64,000 nt of DNA from Pseudomonadota bacterium. GTDB taxonomy: Bacteria > Desulfobacterota > Desulfobulbia > Desulfobulbales > Desulfocapsaceae. The stretch lies in the NCBI GenBank assembly GCA_018817385.1, contig JAHIUA010000024.1, positions 83,737 to 147,736 on the forward strand, given 5' to 3'. This document shows, one piece after another, positions 44,600 through 54,515 of this stretch. Every line of letters begins with the position of its first letter. Positions within the stretch are counted from its first letter, which is position 1. The notes beneath the pieces are model-generated. The model worked only from the letters and a program-made list of their open reading frames with translations. It did not search any database and was not told the DNA's origin. The position numbers were made by a program, and so were the translations under genes.

Positions 44600-47500
44600 T
44601 TACAAAGGTTGAGCCACGGGAGGAATCGCTTTGAGGGTAAGAAGAACCCGGTTACCTGGTTCTGTCTCGATGATTTTCACTTCTTTGTCGAGTATTACTT
44701 GATCGCTGGGCATGGCGAGTGACCGGGTGAAGAAGTCATCAACGAGTGAGCGGGCTAAAAAGTTATGAATAAGTAAGCCTCGTTCTCTGGCCAGGTGGAG
44801 GAGTTCTTTATCGTCGACAGAAACCGGGTTGGGGAGAGACGGCTTGAATCCGGCCAGGTCTTCTTTGGCAATATCTTCTTCCTGCAGGGAGGTGTTGGGT
44901 GTCTGTGGCAGAACAACCTGTTGTTTTGCCCGATATTCCACCTCTCTCCTGGTATTCTCCTCGTTTACCCTTTGCAGCTCTTTTTCTTCCAGGTTCTGCA
45001 GCAGTGCTCTGTGGTCGTTTTCCCGGTCAGCCATACCGGTAATGACAAGGGCGAGATGAGGGTGTTTGGTAAGGAGTTCCAGGTAACGGTTGAGGGTTTT
45101 CTGATCGTCAGGGATGATCTTGTTGCTACCCGGTTGAAAGGATAACAAGTTGTTATCCTGCAGGTCAGCAAATTCAGGGTCCAGCAGGAGTGGGGCATGG
45201 GTCGCTTTTATGACGGTGGTCTGAAAGCTGGTCATGCTCTCTTTTATAAGTGACCTGTTGCCGTCTTCTATTTGAATCGTCAGAGGAAAAGTGCCTTCTC
45301 TATTCTTGAGCAGTGCCAGGGCCAGTCCTGTGTCTCCTCCTGCTGGGGCGGGAAGAAGGTCTTTGATGATCATCACCGCTTTGCTGTTAAAAAGAGATCG
45401 CTCTTTGCTCATGGTTAAGTGAAGATTGAGAGTGGCAGAGTCTGGATTGATCTTCAGGGACGCCAGTTGCTTATGGAAAGAGGCAACTGGGAAGTCGGTG
45501 AGTTGCAGCATTGCTCGTCCTTCCTCACTTGTTTGAGGGAAAAGGGTAGCGGCACCAGAAAGGTTGAAAGGGGCTGTGTCCAGTGTTCCAGTGAGGGTAA
45601 AGGGAGCTAGCAGGTCACGTTGGGAGGTGTTGAAATTTTTTATACGACCGGTAATGTTTTCTGCCCTCATGGACCAGGAAGGCGAGAGACGTCGGTCCAG
45701 GTAGTGCAGGGAGCCGTTTTGAAAACTGATTTCCTTGAGAGTAAGAGGGAAGAGTTCCTCCTGGTCCCCACTGCTTAGCTGCGCATTTTTCTTGATGAGC
45801 AGCGCTTTGAGTCCTCCTTGTATTTGCTGAAAGGGATCTGCATCGTCCTGCTTACGTTGCCAAGGAAGCTGAGGTCTCTCGAGTGAGAGTGTTTCTGCTG
45901 TGAGGGAAAAGGGGGAGAAGCGACAGTTAAGATGACTGAATTCTCCCAGTTCCCAGCTCAGAAGAGGGTTCTCTTTGGAAAGTTGTAAGACGGTATCTGT
46001 CAGTCTCAGACTCCCCTGAAATGACGGTTTGGGAAAGCGGTACTGACCCTTACCGTGGAGTGTGGCCTTACTGTTTTGCAGCAGTGCCTGCCTGGAAAAA
46101 AATGGTGAGAAAAACGAGCTGTCAATATTGGAAAAGGCCAGGTCTGCCAAAACCTGAAAGGGGGCAACGGCTGTGCTGCCTTTGGCCTTGATGAGACCAT
46201 CTGGCAGCAGCTGAGCGGAAAGAGCAAAGTTTTCTTTGGCAGGGAACGTATCCTTGCTGGAGGCGTTGTCAAGATTGTTGGCCTGAAAATGAAAATCAGA
46301 GAACAGCCGATCCGTTGCAGATCCTTTTGCGGTCTTGAGGTTCAGAGTTCCGGAAAAGTCAATACCATTGAGCTGCATGGTGGGCTTTTCCGTGGAAAAA
46401 CGTTTTAACAATGCAGGCAATTCCCCGTCGCTGTTCAGGTTCAATGTTGAACCTTTAAGGAAGATATTCCCCAGTTGGAAGCGTCCTTCTGTGCGGCTCA
46501 GATCAGTAAAGCGGACTGATTCTGCTTCCAGCCAGGTTTCTTTGTCCTGGAGGAGTTCCAGATTATAAATCTGTAATGTCCCGTTTTCCAGGATGTAGTC
46601 TGGTAAGTTCTTTTGCCACGGGAAAAGGGCTAGGTTACCAGTAAAAGTGGTGCTTCCTTCGATCTTTTCTGCAGCATCAGGGTCAAGGAAATCGAAGAGT
46701 GTTGCTGCAGAAAATTCATTGAGCAGCAGCTTGCCATGCGCTTTCCCGGATTCTGCAATTGTACCCTGCCAGGAGAAAGAGCCATTGTCTTTTTCCTGTT
46801 CTCCGCTGAGACGAAAAGTACAGCTGGAGTTATCTCCTTTCTGGTCGTTCCATTTTGCAGTTTTGAAATCCTTGAGAGAGAGTTGCAAAGATTTCCAGGT
46901 CGTTTCCATGGACCCTGCTTTTTTGCCATCGAAGAGAGTAAGAAGTCCCTGATCGGCAAGAGCCAGGTCAATGGCAAGATGGAAGAGCGGACTGGTCTCG
47001 GGTGAGGGATGGGGAAGCAACTCTTGAAGACTTGTTTGTATATGGCCTGTCTGAGCGGAAATCTGCGGTTCTTTGGCCACAATGGACCTGATGTGGAGAC
47101 GCTTTGTGAGGGGGTCCAGACGGCCTTCCATTTTCAGGGCCGGGGTCTTTATGTGCAGGCCCTCATTTTTGCTCTCCATCTCGATATCGCTTGCTGTCAT
47201 CTTGATATCGATACTGAGACGGCTTTCGTTTTTCTGTTGGGGAGAAAAAAATATCTCCAGGTTGGTGTCAGCACGTCCCTGGGAAAGTGTCAGAGGAAAG
47301 GAAGAGGGGAGATAAGAAAAGTAAGGAACCAGATCAAGGGCTTGGATGGTACATGAGAGCTTGGTTGTAAATCCCTGATCGTCGCCGACCTGCACGGCCT
47401 CACCACTGAGTTGAATGGGACTGCCGTTTACAATCGCTGAAAAATGGGGCTGGATATAGTTTGTCGATTGAAAAGAGAAATTGGAAAAAGTGGGAATGGC

Positions 47501-48148
47501 AAGATGCATTTGTTCGACGGAGTGGGTCTTTCCGGTGAGCATGTCGTTATAAAGAATACGGCTGTCACTGATGTCGATATTATTCAGGGAAAAGAGAAAG
47601 GGCAGTTGGGCAAAATCCATGATCTCGCCCTGGTTTTGCTTGTTTGAAAAATGAAAGATGGCAGGGGTATTATAGCTGTTATCTTTGAAACGGATCAGAT
47701 TGAGTTGCAATCTTTGAATGGTAAGCGAATCGCAGACAAAACCGTTACGCAGCAGGGAGGTGAGGTCCAGGTCCATGAAAAGAGATTCGGCCTGAAGGAG
47801 AGGTCCTGCTGTCGGTGAGTTCGGAAGTTTTGTCTGCAGACCTGTGAAGGTGAGTTGGAAATTGAGAGGATTGAGTTCAATGCCTTCAATTGTCAACTCC
47901 AGGCCAGCGGTTTCCAGGAGATAAGGAGGAAGATATTTTTTCAAAAGGGCAGGGACGAGGTAGACCCCTGCCAGGAAATAAGCGACAAGCAGCAGGCATG
48001 CAATAAGAGAAAAAATCAGAGTTTTTCCGGACCGATCCCTTTTTTTCTGTGAAGGGCCGGGGCGACGGGGTGGCGGTGGCTCTATTTTTGGGGGAGCCGG
48101 AGCTTGTTTGTCGGAGTTGATGGCTATGGAACCGAAACGATTAGACAT
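44600..48148 (-). CDS. Large DUF748/AsmA-like envelope protein
   Basis: 1182 residues. A short basic, Pro-rich cytoplasmic start is followed by one membrane anchor ('TLIFSLIACLLLVAYFLAGVYLVPALL', about 45-70), then a very long periplasmic repeat-rich region with beta-strand character and family blocks such as 'LTIEGIELNPLNFQLTFTGLQ' and 'FTGNLALFP'. The DUF748/AsmA-like group includes proteins that bridge inner and outer membranes for lipid movement. Near 1040 a 'FQPGSNKIIPDDQKTLNRYLELLTKHPHLALVITGMAD' segment resembles an OmpA-type peptidoglycan-binding domain. It forms a unit with prmA, which is odd. Confidence 0.8.
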   Translation of the reverse strand: MSNRFGSIAINSDKQAPAPPKIEPPPPRRPGPSQKKRDRSGKTLIFSLIACLLLVAYFLAGVYLVPALLKKYLPPYLLETAGLELTIEGIELNPLNFQLTFTGLQTKLPNSPTAGPLLQAESLFMDLDLTSLLRNGFVCDSLTIQRLQLNLIRFKDNSYNTPAIFHFSNKQNQGEIMDFAQLPFLFSLNNIDISDSRILYNDMLTGKTHSVEQMHLAIPTFSNFSFQSTNYIQPHFSAIVNGSPIQLSGEAVQVGDDQGFTTKLSCTIQALDLVPYFSYLPSSFPLTLSQGRADTNLEIFFSPQQKNESRLSIDIKMTASDIEMESKNEGLHIKTPALKMEGRLDPLTKRLHIRSIVAKEPQISAQTGHIQTSLQELLPHPSPETSPLFHLAIDLALADQGLLTLFDGKKAGSMETTWKSLQLSLKDFKTAKWNDQKGDNSSCTFRLSGEQEKDNGSFSWQGTIAESGKAHGKLLLNEFSAATLFDFLDPDAAEKIEGSTTFTGNLALFPWQKNLPDYILENGTLQIYNLELLQDKETWLEAESVRFTDLSRTEGRFQLGNIFLKGSTLNLNSDGELPALLKRFSTEKPTMQLNGIDFSGTLNLKTAKGSATDRLFSDFHFQANNLDNASSKDTFPAKENFALSAQLLPDGLIKAKGSTAVAPFQVLADLAFSNIDSSFFSPFFSRQALLQNSKATLHGKGQYRFPKPSFQGSLRLTDTVLQLSKENPLLSWELGEFSHLNCRFSPFSLTAETLSLERPQLPWQRKQDDADPFQQIQGGLKALLIKKNAQLSSGDQEELFPLTLKEISFQNGSLHYLDRRLSPSWSMRAENITGRIKNFNTSQRDLLAPFTLTGTLDTAPFNLSGAATLFPQTSEEGRAMLQLTDFPVASFHKQLASLKINPDSATLNLHLTMSKERSLFNSKAVMIIKDLLPAPAGGDTGLALALLKNREGTFPLTIQIEDGNRSLIKESMTSFQTTVIKATHAPLLLDPEFADLQDNNLLSFQPGSNKIIPDDQKTLNRYLELLTKHPHLALVITGMADRENDHRALLQNLEEKELQRVNEENTRREVEYRAKQQVVLPQTPNTSLQEEDIAKEDLAGFKPSLPNPVSVDDKELLHLARERGLLIHNFLARSLVDDFFTRSLAMPSDQVILDKEVKIIETEPGNRVLLTLKAIPPVAQPL

Positions 48149-48555
48149 GAAAATGTATGCGCTAAAAAAAGATGCTTTTAACTTGCACCTGATATGATTT
48201 TTACAATAGAATGAGAGTTGAATCTAACAAGTGAATAACTTAGTTTATTTTCTCAGTATTTAAAATGTAATAGTTGCTAGGCTGCGTAAACAGTCGGATT
48301 TCAGGCTGGTTAACTGAAAAAATATCAGATGCGAGACGTGTAAATTTGAGTGAGTGAGGCGTCTCCATACGGTACGTCGCAGTGACTGAAAATTTACAAT
48401 AACGCAACAGAAAAAGAGTTTTCGAGGTCTTCGCCTATCTCCGATGCTATTATACATAACATTCTTGTTTCTGCTCTTTCAATGCCTAACTTCGTCATAG
48501 GTTTTCTGGGCCTGTAACTCCTGATGCAACTCTCACCTCATTCTTGCTTTTGATT
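48149..48555. other. Divergent gap with imperfect palindrome
   Basis: About 400 bp between DUF748 and the channel gene, holding the palindrome at 48340-48397 and little else. Confidence 0.45.
48340..48397. repeat. Imperfect 58-bp palindrome
   Basis: GTAAATTTGAGTGAGTGAGG (48340 on) faces its near-complement ending AAAATTTAC (48397). Outer TGCGT/ACGCA arms extend it. It has the look of a dispersed element, but no second copy is in the window. Confidence 0.5.
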
Positions 48556-49917
48556 ATGGATAGTCATCGCCGGATCATTCTTGCTCTTTGCCTCACTCTG
48601 TTTTTTCTGGTGGCCGGCACAGGAGGGTATATACTTATTGAACAATATACCCTCCTGGAAGCCGTCTATATGACGGTTATTACAATTACTACCGTGGGAT
48701 TTGGCGAGATCCGCGCCTTGTCTGAGAGCGGACGACTCTTTACCATATTTCTTCTCCTCTTCGGGGTGGGAAGTCTTGCCTTTGCTGCCCATGCCTTCAC
48801 TGAATCAATGATAGAACGGGCCTGGAGCCCGGCGCGGGGAAAACGTATTATGGAAAAAAAAATTAATTTATTAAGGAAACACACCATTATCTGTGGACAT
48901 GGAAGGGTGGGTGCGGCTGCTGCCAGGCACCTGGCAGATTCTCAGAAAAGTTTTGTGATCCTTGAAAGTTCGGCGGAGCAGTGTCTCCTGCTGAAGGAGC
49001 TCGGATATTTGTATTTATCCGGAGATGCTACGAGAGAGCAGACCCTGCGCGCGGCAGGGATCAAATCAGCCGGCGCCCTGTTGGCCCTGCTCGATTCAGA
49101 TCCGGATAATCTTTTTACGGTGCTCACCGCCCGAGAGTTGAATCCTACTCTCCATATTATTGCCCGTTCCGAATCTGCCTCTGCCGAATCGCGAATCCTT
49201 CGTGCCGGTGCTGATTCTATTATTTCTCCCTATGCCTCAGCCGGGCGAAAGGTTGCCGATAAAATCATGGCCAGGGCACAGAAACAGCATCTTGATCAGA
49301 AGCTGACAGAGGTCGTATCAGACTCTCAACCTCGATGGCTCGAGGTCAATGAAGAATCAGGTCTCATTGACCATGCTGTGGAGGCCGCCGCTATTTTTCT
49401 GGAAGGACAAATTGTCGGTATTCGTCGGCAAGGGAAAGATGTTTTGACCCCGACAGCAGATACTCGGCTGGTGAAAGGGGACATGTTGCTGGTGCTTCAT
49501 GTCCGGAAGAGAGAAACGGATGACGTGCGTCCGGAACAGCCGCAGAAGATCGTCCTGGTGGATGACAATCCGGTTATTCGCCGTCTTTATACCCGTCTCT
49601 TTCAGAAAGCAGGCTTTAATATTATTACGGCTTCCACTGGCCGGGAGGGGTGTGATTTGATCATTATGGAGAAACCGGATGCAGCAGTGGTGGATTACAG
49701 GCTTGCTGATATCTCCGGTCTGGAGGTCTGCAAGTTTGTTCGTGAAAGCGAAGAGGGACAGGGGGTAAAATTGTTTCTCTTTACTGCAGATGAAAGTCCG
49801 GAAGTGCGCGAGAGTGCAATGAAAGTAGGAGTCGATGTCGTCGTTTTAAAAAGCCCGGATGCCGGTGAGATTGTTAATCTGGTGAGAAAGGAGGTGGCTC
49901 AAAAAGAAAAATCTTAA
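48556..49917 (+). CDS. K+ channel - RCK - receiver domain fusion
   Basis: About 453 residues from the ATG at 48556. In order: first membrane helix ('IILALCLTLFFLVAGTGGYIL'), pore helix and K+ selectivity filter 'TVGFGE' near residue 46, second helix ('LFTIFLLLFGVGSLAFAAHAF'), RCK_N with 'IICGHGRVGAAAARHL' near 115, RCK_C (about 250-325), then a complete CheY-like receiver (about 335-453) with 'VLVDDNPV', acceptor Asp in 'AVVDYRL', 'FTADES' and Lys in 'VVLKSPDA'. A two-helix channel gated by a ligand-binding RCK is common; the receiver fused at the end is unusual. It ends about 150 bp before cdaA. Confidence 0.88.
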   Translation: MDSHRRIILALCLTLFFLVAGTGGYILIEQYTLLEAVYMTVITITTVGFGEIRALSESGRLFTIFLLLFGVGSLAFAAHAFTESMIERAWSPARGKRIMEKKINLLRKHTIICGHGRVGAAAARHLADSQKSFVILESSAEQCLLLKELGYLYLSGDATREQTLRAAGIKSAGALLALLDSDPDNLFTVLTARELNPTLHIIARSESASAESRILRAGADSIISPYASAGRKVADKIMARAQKQHLDQKLTEVVSDSQPRWLEVNEESGLIDHAVEAAAIFLEGQIVGIRRQGKDVLTPTADTRLVKGDMLLVLHVRKRETDDVRPEQPQKIVLVDDNPVIRRLYTRLFQKAGFNIITASTGREGCDLIIMEKPDAAVVDYRLADISGLEVCKFVRESEEGQGVKLFLFTADESPEVRESAMKVGVDVVVLKSPDAGEIVNLVRKEVAQKEKS

Positions 49918-50070
49918 AATAACCTGCAATTCCGGAACTTTTTCTTGGTAAAAGTCTGTGTTTCATGTACCCTGTAAGAAGTGATAATGCTTGTCCTGCG
50001 ATTACCCCTTTTGAGGGCGAAATTTTGCATTTTGAGTTATCTGTAAAGAAAAATAGAGTTATGAGAACGA

Positions 50071-50862
50071 ATGTTTGAAATCCTGAACATCTTCCGCTGG
50101 CAGGATATCCTGGATATCCTGATTGTAGCCTTTATCATCTACCAGCTTATTACCATTATTCGTGGTACCCGCTCGGTACAGATGGTTCTGGGCCTGGTTG
50201 TTCTGACCGTGGTCTATTTTATGGCCTCCATTCTTGATCTCGCCGCCTTGCAATGGTTGCTCAAGACCTTTCTCAGTTCTCTGCTTTTGATTGTTATTAT
50301 CGTTTTTCAACAGGATATTCGCCGGGCGCTGACTCAGGTGGGTAAGTCGCCTTTCCAGAAAAATCTGGATATGGCAGAAAAAGACCTTGATGAGATCATT
50401 CGTGCTGTTTTTTATCTCGCAAAACGGCGTATTGGAGCCTTGATTGTCATCGAGCGGGAGACCGGACTGCGTGATTTTGTCGAGTCTGGATTTAAACTGA
50501 ATGCCGATCTCAGCAAGGAATTGCTCATCTCCATTTTCATGCCGGTTTCTCCCCTCCATGATGGCGGGGTGATCATCTATAAGGGGCAAATTCAGACTGC
50601 GGGCTGTATCATGCCTCTGTCCCAGAATCCTTATATAAGTAAACGTTTCGGAACCAGGCATCGGGCAGCTATCGGACTTTCTGAAGAGACCGATGCCGTT
50701 ATTATAGTGGTCTCGGAAGAAACTCAGGAGGTTTCTGTGGTGCAGCATGGGGCACTTACAGCAATGCATGATGAAATGACGCTCACCAACACCTTGCGGA
50801 ATATTTTTCTTCCGAAAAACGGAGGGGGGGGCGGTTGGAAACAGTGGGTGCTAAGATCATGA
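50071..50862 (+). CDS. cdaA: Diadenylate cyclase CdaA
   Basis: 263 residues. CdaA makes c-di-AMP from two ATP. Three N-terminal membrane segments ('ILDILIVAFIIYQLITII', 'VQMVLGLVVLTVVYFMASI', 'FLSSLLLIVIIVFQQDI') precede the DAC domain. The metal/ATP motif, usually DGA, reads DGG (residues 164-166) in 'SPLHDGGVII'; the second motif 'GTRHRAAIG' (RHR at 196-198) is intact, as is 'VVSEETQE'. Its stop codon overlaps the start of cdaR (ATGA), as in the standard cdaA-cdaR-glmM operon. Confidence 0.93.
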   Translation: MFEILNIFRWQDILDILIVAFIIYQLITIIRGTRSVQMVLGLVVLTVVYFMASILDLAALQWLLKTFLSSLLLIVIIVFQQDIRRALTQVGKSPFQKNLDMAEKDLDEIIRAVFYLAKRRIGALIVIERETGLRDFVESGFKLNADLSKELLISIFMPVSPLHDGGVIIYKGQIQTAGCIMPLSQNPYISKRFGTRHRAAIGLSEETDAVIIVVSEETQEVSVVQHGALTAMHDEMTLTNTLRNIFLPKNGGGGGWKQWVLRS

Positions 50863-51878
50863 GTATATTTAGTATTCGCTACTGGTTGAAACTCTCACCC
50901 AAAGACTGGATACTTCGTTTTATCTCCTTGGCACTGGCCGTTGTCCTCTGGTACTTTGTCGGGGGAGAGGACATCGTCAATAAAAATATCATGGTGCCCG
51001 TCGAGATGATTAATATGCCCCGTGATCTGGTGATTTCCAATCAGTTTAAAAAAGCGATTGAGGTCTCGGTCAGTGGCCCCCGCAGCCTGGTTCTGGATAT
51101 GGGGAATCGGGACATCTCCCGTCAGGTCGATTTATCCCATGCCATACCTGGCACCATGGTGATCGAAAACAGTAATGACTCAATTGCGGTCCCACGCGGG
51201 GTCAAGGTCCTGCGTATTCAGCCGGAAAGCGTGATTCTGTCTCTGGATAAGTTGATTCAGAAGCAGTTTTCTGTGAATCCAGTCACAAGCGGAGTGCTTG
51301 CTCCAGACTATATTCTTAAGGAAATTCGGATGGAACCGTCCTCCATCTCAATCACCGGGCCGCAGACAACGCTTGCCCAGTTTGATGTGCTGCGGACAAA
51401 GGTGATCGACATTGAAGGACTGCGGGAGTCCACTCAGATCCAGGTCCCTCTTGACCTGGCTCCTGTGATTGTTGGCCTGATCGGCGAGACCACTGTGACT
51501 GCGGATCTCGATATAACCGTGGAGACAGTGCAGAGAAAAATCTCCAATTGTCCCGTTGAGGTTATGAAAAACGGGGTCCTGCAGCGAGTCAGTCCTTCCA
51601 CGGTGACCATCACCGTGGCTCTGCCCAAGACCCTTATTCGGGATAAGGTAGATCTCAATTCTTTGTTCAGTGTGACGGCAGCAGGTGAACAGAAGGACAA
51701 ACAGATGCAGGTCAAGGTCATTCCGGTCAAGACGCTTACCGATCCGGTACGTATTCTCAACATTGAACCTCAGGTTGTAACGCTCATAGAAGAAGTCGTC
51801 CCGCCTGTGCCTGCTGAACAGACAGTGCAGCAGGAAAGTGAGTTGCCGGATACGGCAACAGAAAAGAAAGAAGAATAG
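50859..51878 (+). CDS. cdaR: CdaA regulator, YbbR-domain protein (CdaR)
   Basis: About 339 residues from the ATG overlapping the cdaA stop. One N-terminal membrane helix ('WILRFISLALAVVLWYFVGGE') is followed by several YbbR beta domains in the periplasm ('MPRDLVISNQFKKAIEVSVSGPRSLV', 'PEVKVIP'-like 'MQVKVIPVKTL'), ending in a charged tail. CdaR binds and modulates CdaA. The overlap and order cdaA-cdaR-glmM make the call firm. A family B repeat lies between it and glmM. Confidence 0.9.
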   Translation: MSIFSIRYWLKLSPKDWILRFISLALAVVLWYFVGGEDIVNKNIMVPVEMINMPRDLVISNQFKKAIEVSVSGPRSLVLDMGNRDISRQVDLSHAIPGTMVIENSNDSIAVPRGVKVLRIQPESVILSLDKLIQKQFSVNPVTSGVLAPDYILKEIRMEPSSISITGPQTTLAQFDVLRTKVIDIEGLRESTQIQVPLDLAPVIVGLIGETTVTADLDITVETVQRKISNCPVEVMKNGVLQRVSPSTVTITVALPKTLIRDKVDLNSLFSVTAAGEQKDKQMQVKVIPVKTLTDPVRILNIEPQVVTLIEEVVPPVPAEQTVQQESELPDTATEKKEE

Positions 51879-51939
51879 TTGCTCTTCGACAGTGCTTCAT
51901 CTTTGTCTATTGAGGTCTTCTTGCGAATAACACAAGTAT

Positions 51940-52032
51940 GCTTTGAAGTTCTAACTGAACGAATATAAAATACTGTTACACAGGTACAGGGCGCTGTTTG
52001 CCAATTATTGGGCATTGCCTGAATAGTTCGAA
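51940..52032 (+). repeat. Dispersed element, family B copy 2
   Basis: Aligns with 15287-15380 over its length, including TTGCCAATTATTGGGCATT. It lies in the 244-bp gap between cdaR and glmM, interrupting what is usually a tight operon. Confidence 0.65.
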
Positions 52033-52122
52033 AAATAAAGATCTGGCTTGGCGCTATATCAAATTTCTATCGGGACAGGCTTGTAGAGCTTTTGTCCCGT
52101 TTTTATTAGGAGAATGTATCAT

Positions 52123-53475
52123 ATGAGAAAACTATTCGGAACAGACGGTATTCGGGGTGTGGCCAATATCTATCCCATGACCAGCGAGATCGCCATGCAG
52201 GTGGGGCGGGCCATTGCCTTTATTGTCAAGAACAGGACCGGACGGCATCGTATAGTCATCGGTAAAGATACCAGGCTGTCAGGATATATGATTGAGAATG
52301 CTCTGGCTGCAGGAATATGCTCCATGGGCGTGGATGTCCTTCTGGTGGGGCCAATGCCGACCCCGGGAATTGCCTTTATCACCACCTCCATGCGAGCTGA
52401 TGCCGGGGTGGTGATTTCTGCCTCTCACAATCCCTTTCAGGATAACGGGATTAAAATTTTCTCACACGATGGCTTCAAGCTTCCGGATAAACTGGAGGCC
52501 GATATCGAAGATCTGATTTTTTCCCAGAAAATGGCGGCACTGCGACCTGTTGCTGAAGAAATAGGGCGGGCTAAACGCATCGATGATGCCAAGGGCCGGT
52601 ATATCGTCTTTCTCAAGAATATATTCCCAAAAAAATATAGTCTTGAGGACTTTCATATAGTCCTTGATTGTGCCAACGGCGCCACCTATGGCGTTGCCCC
52701 CCATGTCTTTGAGGAGCTCGGGGCCAAGGTGACAAAGCTCGGGGTGGAGCCTGACGGCAAAAATATCAATCATCAGTGCGGAGCCCTGCACCCGGAACTG
52801 ATGGCCGCAAAGGTCAAAGAAACTGGTGCTGACATCGGTTTGGCTTTGGATGGTGATGGCGATCGGCTCATTGTCTGCGACGAAAAAGGACGGGTCGTGG
52901 ATGGTGACCATGTCATGGCAGTCTGTGCTCAGGATCTGATGAAAAAGAGAAAACTGAAGAAGAAGACCCTGGTGAGCACGGTTATGTCCAATATGGGTTT
53001 GGAAGTGGCAATGGAAAAAATGGGCGGGAAAATGGTTCGCACCAAGGTGGGAGACCGTTACGTGGTCGAAGAGATGCGCAAGAAAGGCTACTCATTCGGT
53101 GGCGAACAGTCCGGTCACCTTGTCTTCCTCGACCATATCACCACCGGAGATGGAAACCTCGCTGCTCTGCGCCTTTTGGCAATCATGAAAAAAAGGCAAA
53201 AAACAGTTTCGGAGCTGGCGAAAGTGATGGAATCCTATCCCCAGGTCCTGAAAAATGTGCGCACCACCAGTAAAATCGACATTGACCTGGTCCCGGATTT
53301 TCAAAAGACCATTCAGAAAATGGAAAAGAAATTGGGCAAAACCGGCCGCATCCTGGTGCGGCCATCAGGAACCGAACCGGTAATTCGGGTAATGGTGGAA
53401 GGAGAGGACGAGAAACTTATCAACGGAATGGCAGATGAGTTGGCAGGATTGATTGTCAAGGCCAACGCTGTTTGA
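52123..53475 (+). CDS. glmM: Phosphoglucosamine mutase GlmM
   Basis: 450 residues; the ATG at 52123 is preferred because TTAGGAG is then at proper spacing. It converts glucosamine-6-P to glucosamine-1-P for UDP-GlcNAc synthesis. '[12 protein letters not shown]' opens the protein; the phosphoserine loop is '[15 protein letters not shown]', the metal loop 'DGDGDRL', the sugar loop '[10 protein letters not shown]' and the phosphate loop '[12 protein letters not shown]'. All are intact. GlmM of other bacteria is bound and inhibited by CdaA, so clustering with cdaA-cdaR is meaningful. Confidence 0.96.
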   Translation: MRKLFGTDGIRGVANIYPMTSEIAMQVGRAIAFIVKNRTGRHRIVIGKDTRLSGYMIENALAAGICSMGVDVLLVGPMPTPGIAFITTSMRADAGVVISASHNPFQDNGIKIFSHDGFKLPDKLEADIEDLIFSQKMAALRPVAEEIGRAKRIDDAKGRYIVFLKNIFPKKYSLEDFHIVLDCANGATYGVAPHVFEELGAKVTKLGVEPDGKNINHQCGALHPELMAAKVKETGADIGLALDGDGDRLIVCDEKGRVVDGDHVMAVCAQDLMKKRKLKKKTLVSTVMSNMGLEVAMEKMGGKMVRTKVGDRYVVEEMRKKGYSFGGEQSGHLVFLDHITTGDGNLAALRLLAIMKKRQKTVSELAKVMESYPQVLKNVRTTSKIDIDLVPDFQKTIQKMEKKLGKTGRILVRPSGTEPVIRVMVEGEDEKLINGMADELAGLIVKANAV

Positions 53476-53583
53476 GGGTTGTACAAAAAATATTTCTTAG
53501 TTGTTCTGAAAAAGCATACTTTGTAATGTTTGATTTTGATTCGCTCAGCTTTAATGGTAGACAGATTATAGCTTAAAGGAGAT

Positions 53584-54459
53584 ATGTTTTTGACCCTGGA
53601 AAAAAAATATGAAGTCACTGTACTCCTGCCTGCATTTAATGAAGAGCTGGCAATTGCCGCAACTGTAATCAGAATAAAGGAACTTTATCCTGATTTTGAA
53701 GTGTTGGTTATTGATGATGGTTCAACCGATAATACCATGCAGGCGGCAATGGAAGCCGGTGCGAACGTCTGGCCTCATCCATATAATATTGGCAATGGTG
53801 CTGCCGTGAAGACCGGTTTGCGTACGGCTCAGGGTGAGTGGGTGATCATGATGGATGCTGATGGTCAACATGCTCCTGAAGATATTAAGAGGTTGCTGGC
53901 AGAACGTGATCGCTATGATATGATAGTTGGAGCCCGCACAACTAGTTCGGAGACATCCTTACATCGAGATCTTGCCAATTGGCTATATAATGGCCTCGCC
54001 TCCTATGTTACCAAGTTTAATGTGATGGATTTGACTTCGGGTTTTCGACTTGTGAGAAAGTCTGTTGCTATGAAATATCTATATTTGTTACCTAACACGT
54101 TCTCTTATCCTTCCACAATAACAATGGCTTATCTGAGAAGTGGAAGGACGGTCAAATACATTCCGATTAATAGCAAAAAGAGGCAGGGAAAAAGTAAAAT
54201 AAGTCTTATTAAAGATGGAACCAAATTTCTTCTAATTATAGTAAAGATTGCAACACTTTTTGCTCCATTACGAATTTTCTTACCAATCAGTTTTTCGCTC
54301 TTTTTTTTGGGTTGCTTGCTTTACGCTTATACTTATATGGTTGATCAGCGTTTCACAAATATGTCTGCTTTGTTATTTTCAACTTCTGGTATTGTTTTTA
54401 TGATGGGATTAGTTTCTGAGCAGATTTCTCAAATGCGCTACGATAGAACTGATGATTGA
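53584..54459 (+). CDS. GT2 glycosyltransferase, polyprenol-phosphate type
   Basis: 291 residues with AAAGGAG before the ATG. The GT-A fold is plain: 'TVLLPAFNEELAIAATVIR', 'VLVIDDGSTDNTMQAA', the metal-binding 'MMDADGQHAPED' and 'NVMDLTSGFRLVRKS'. Two membrane segments end the protein ('FLPISFSLFFLGCLLYAY', 'LLFSTSGIVFMMGLV'). This layout matches dolichyl/undecaprenyl-phosphate sugar transferases (DPM1/ArnC-like) that prime surface glycans. From about here the DNA becomes AT-rich. The sugar is not predictable. Confidence 0.85.
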   Translation: MFLTLEKKYEVTVLLPAFNEELAIAATVIRIKELYPDFEVLVIDDGSTDNTMQAAMEAGANVWPHPYNIGNGAAVKTGLRTAQGEWVIMMDADGQHAPEDIKRLLAERDRYDMIVGARTTSSETSLHRDLANWLYNGLASYVTKFNVMDLTSGFRLVRKSVAMKYLYLLPNTFSYPSTITMAYLRSGRTVKYIPINSKKRQGKSKISLIKDGTKFLLIIVKIATLFAPLRIFLPISFSLFFLGCLLYAYTYMVDQRFTNMSALLFSTSGIVFMMGLVSEQISQMRYDRTDD

Positions 54460-54515
54460 ATCTTGACTATGAAACGATTTTGGAAAAGGTATCTTCGTAT
54501 TTAGCATAGAAATGA

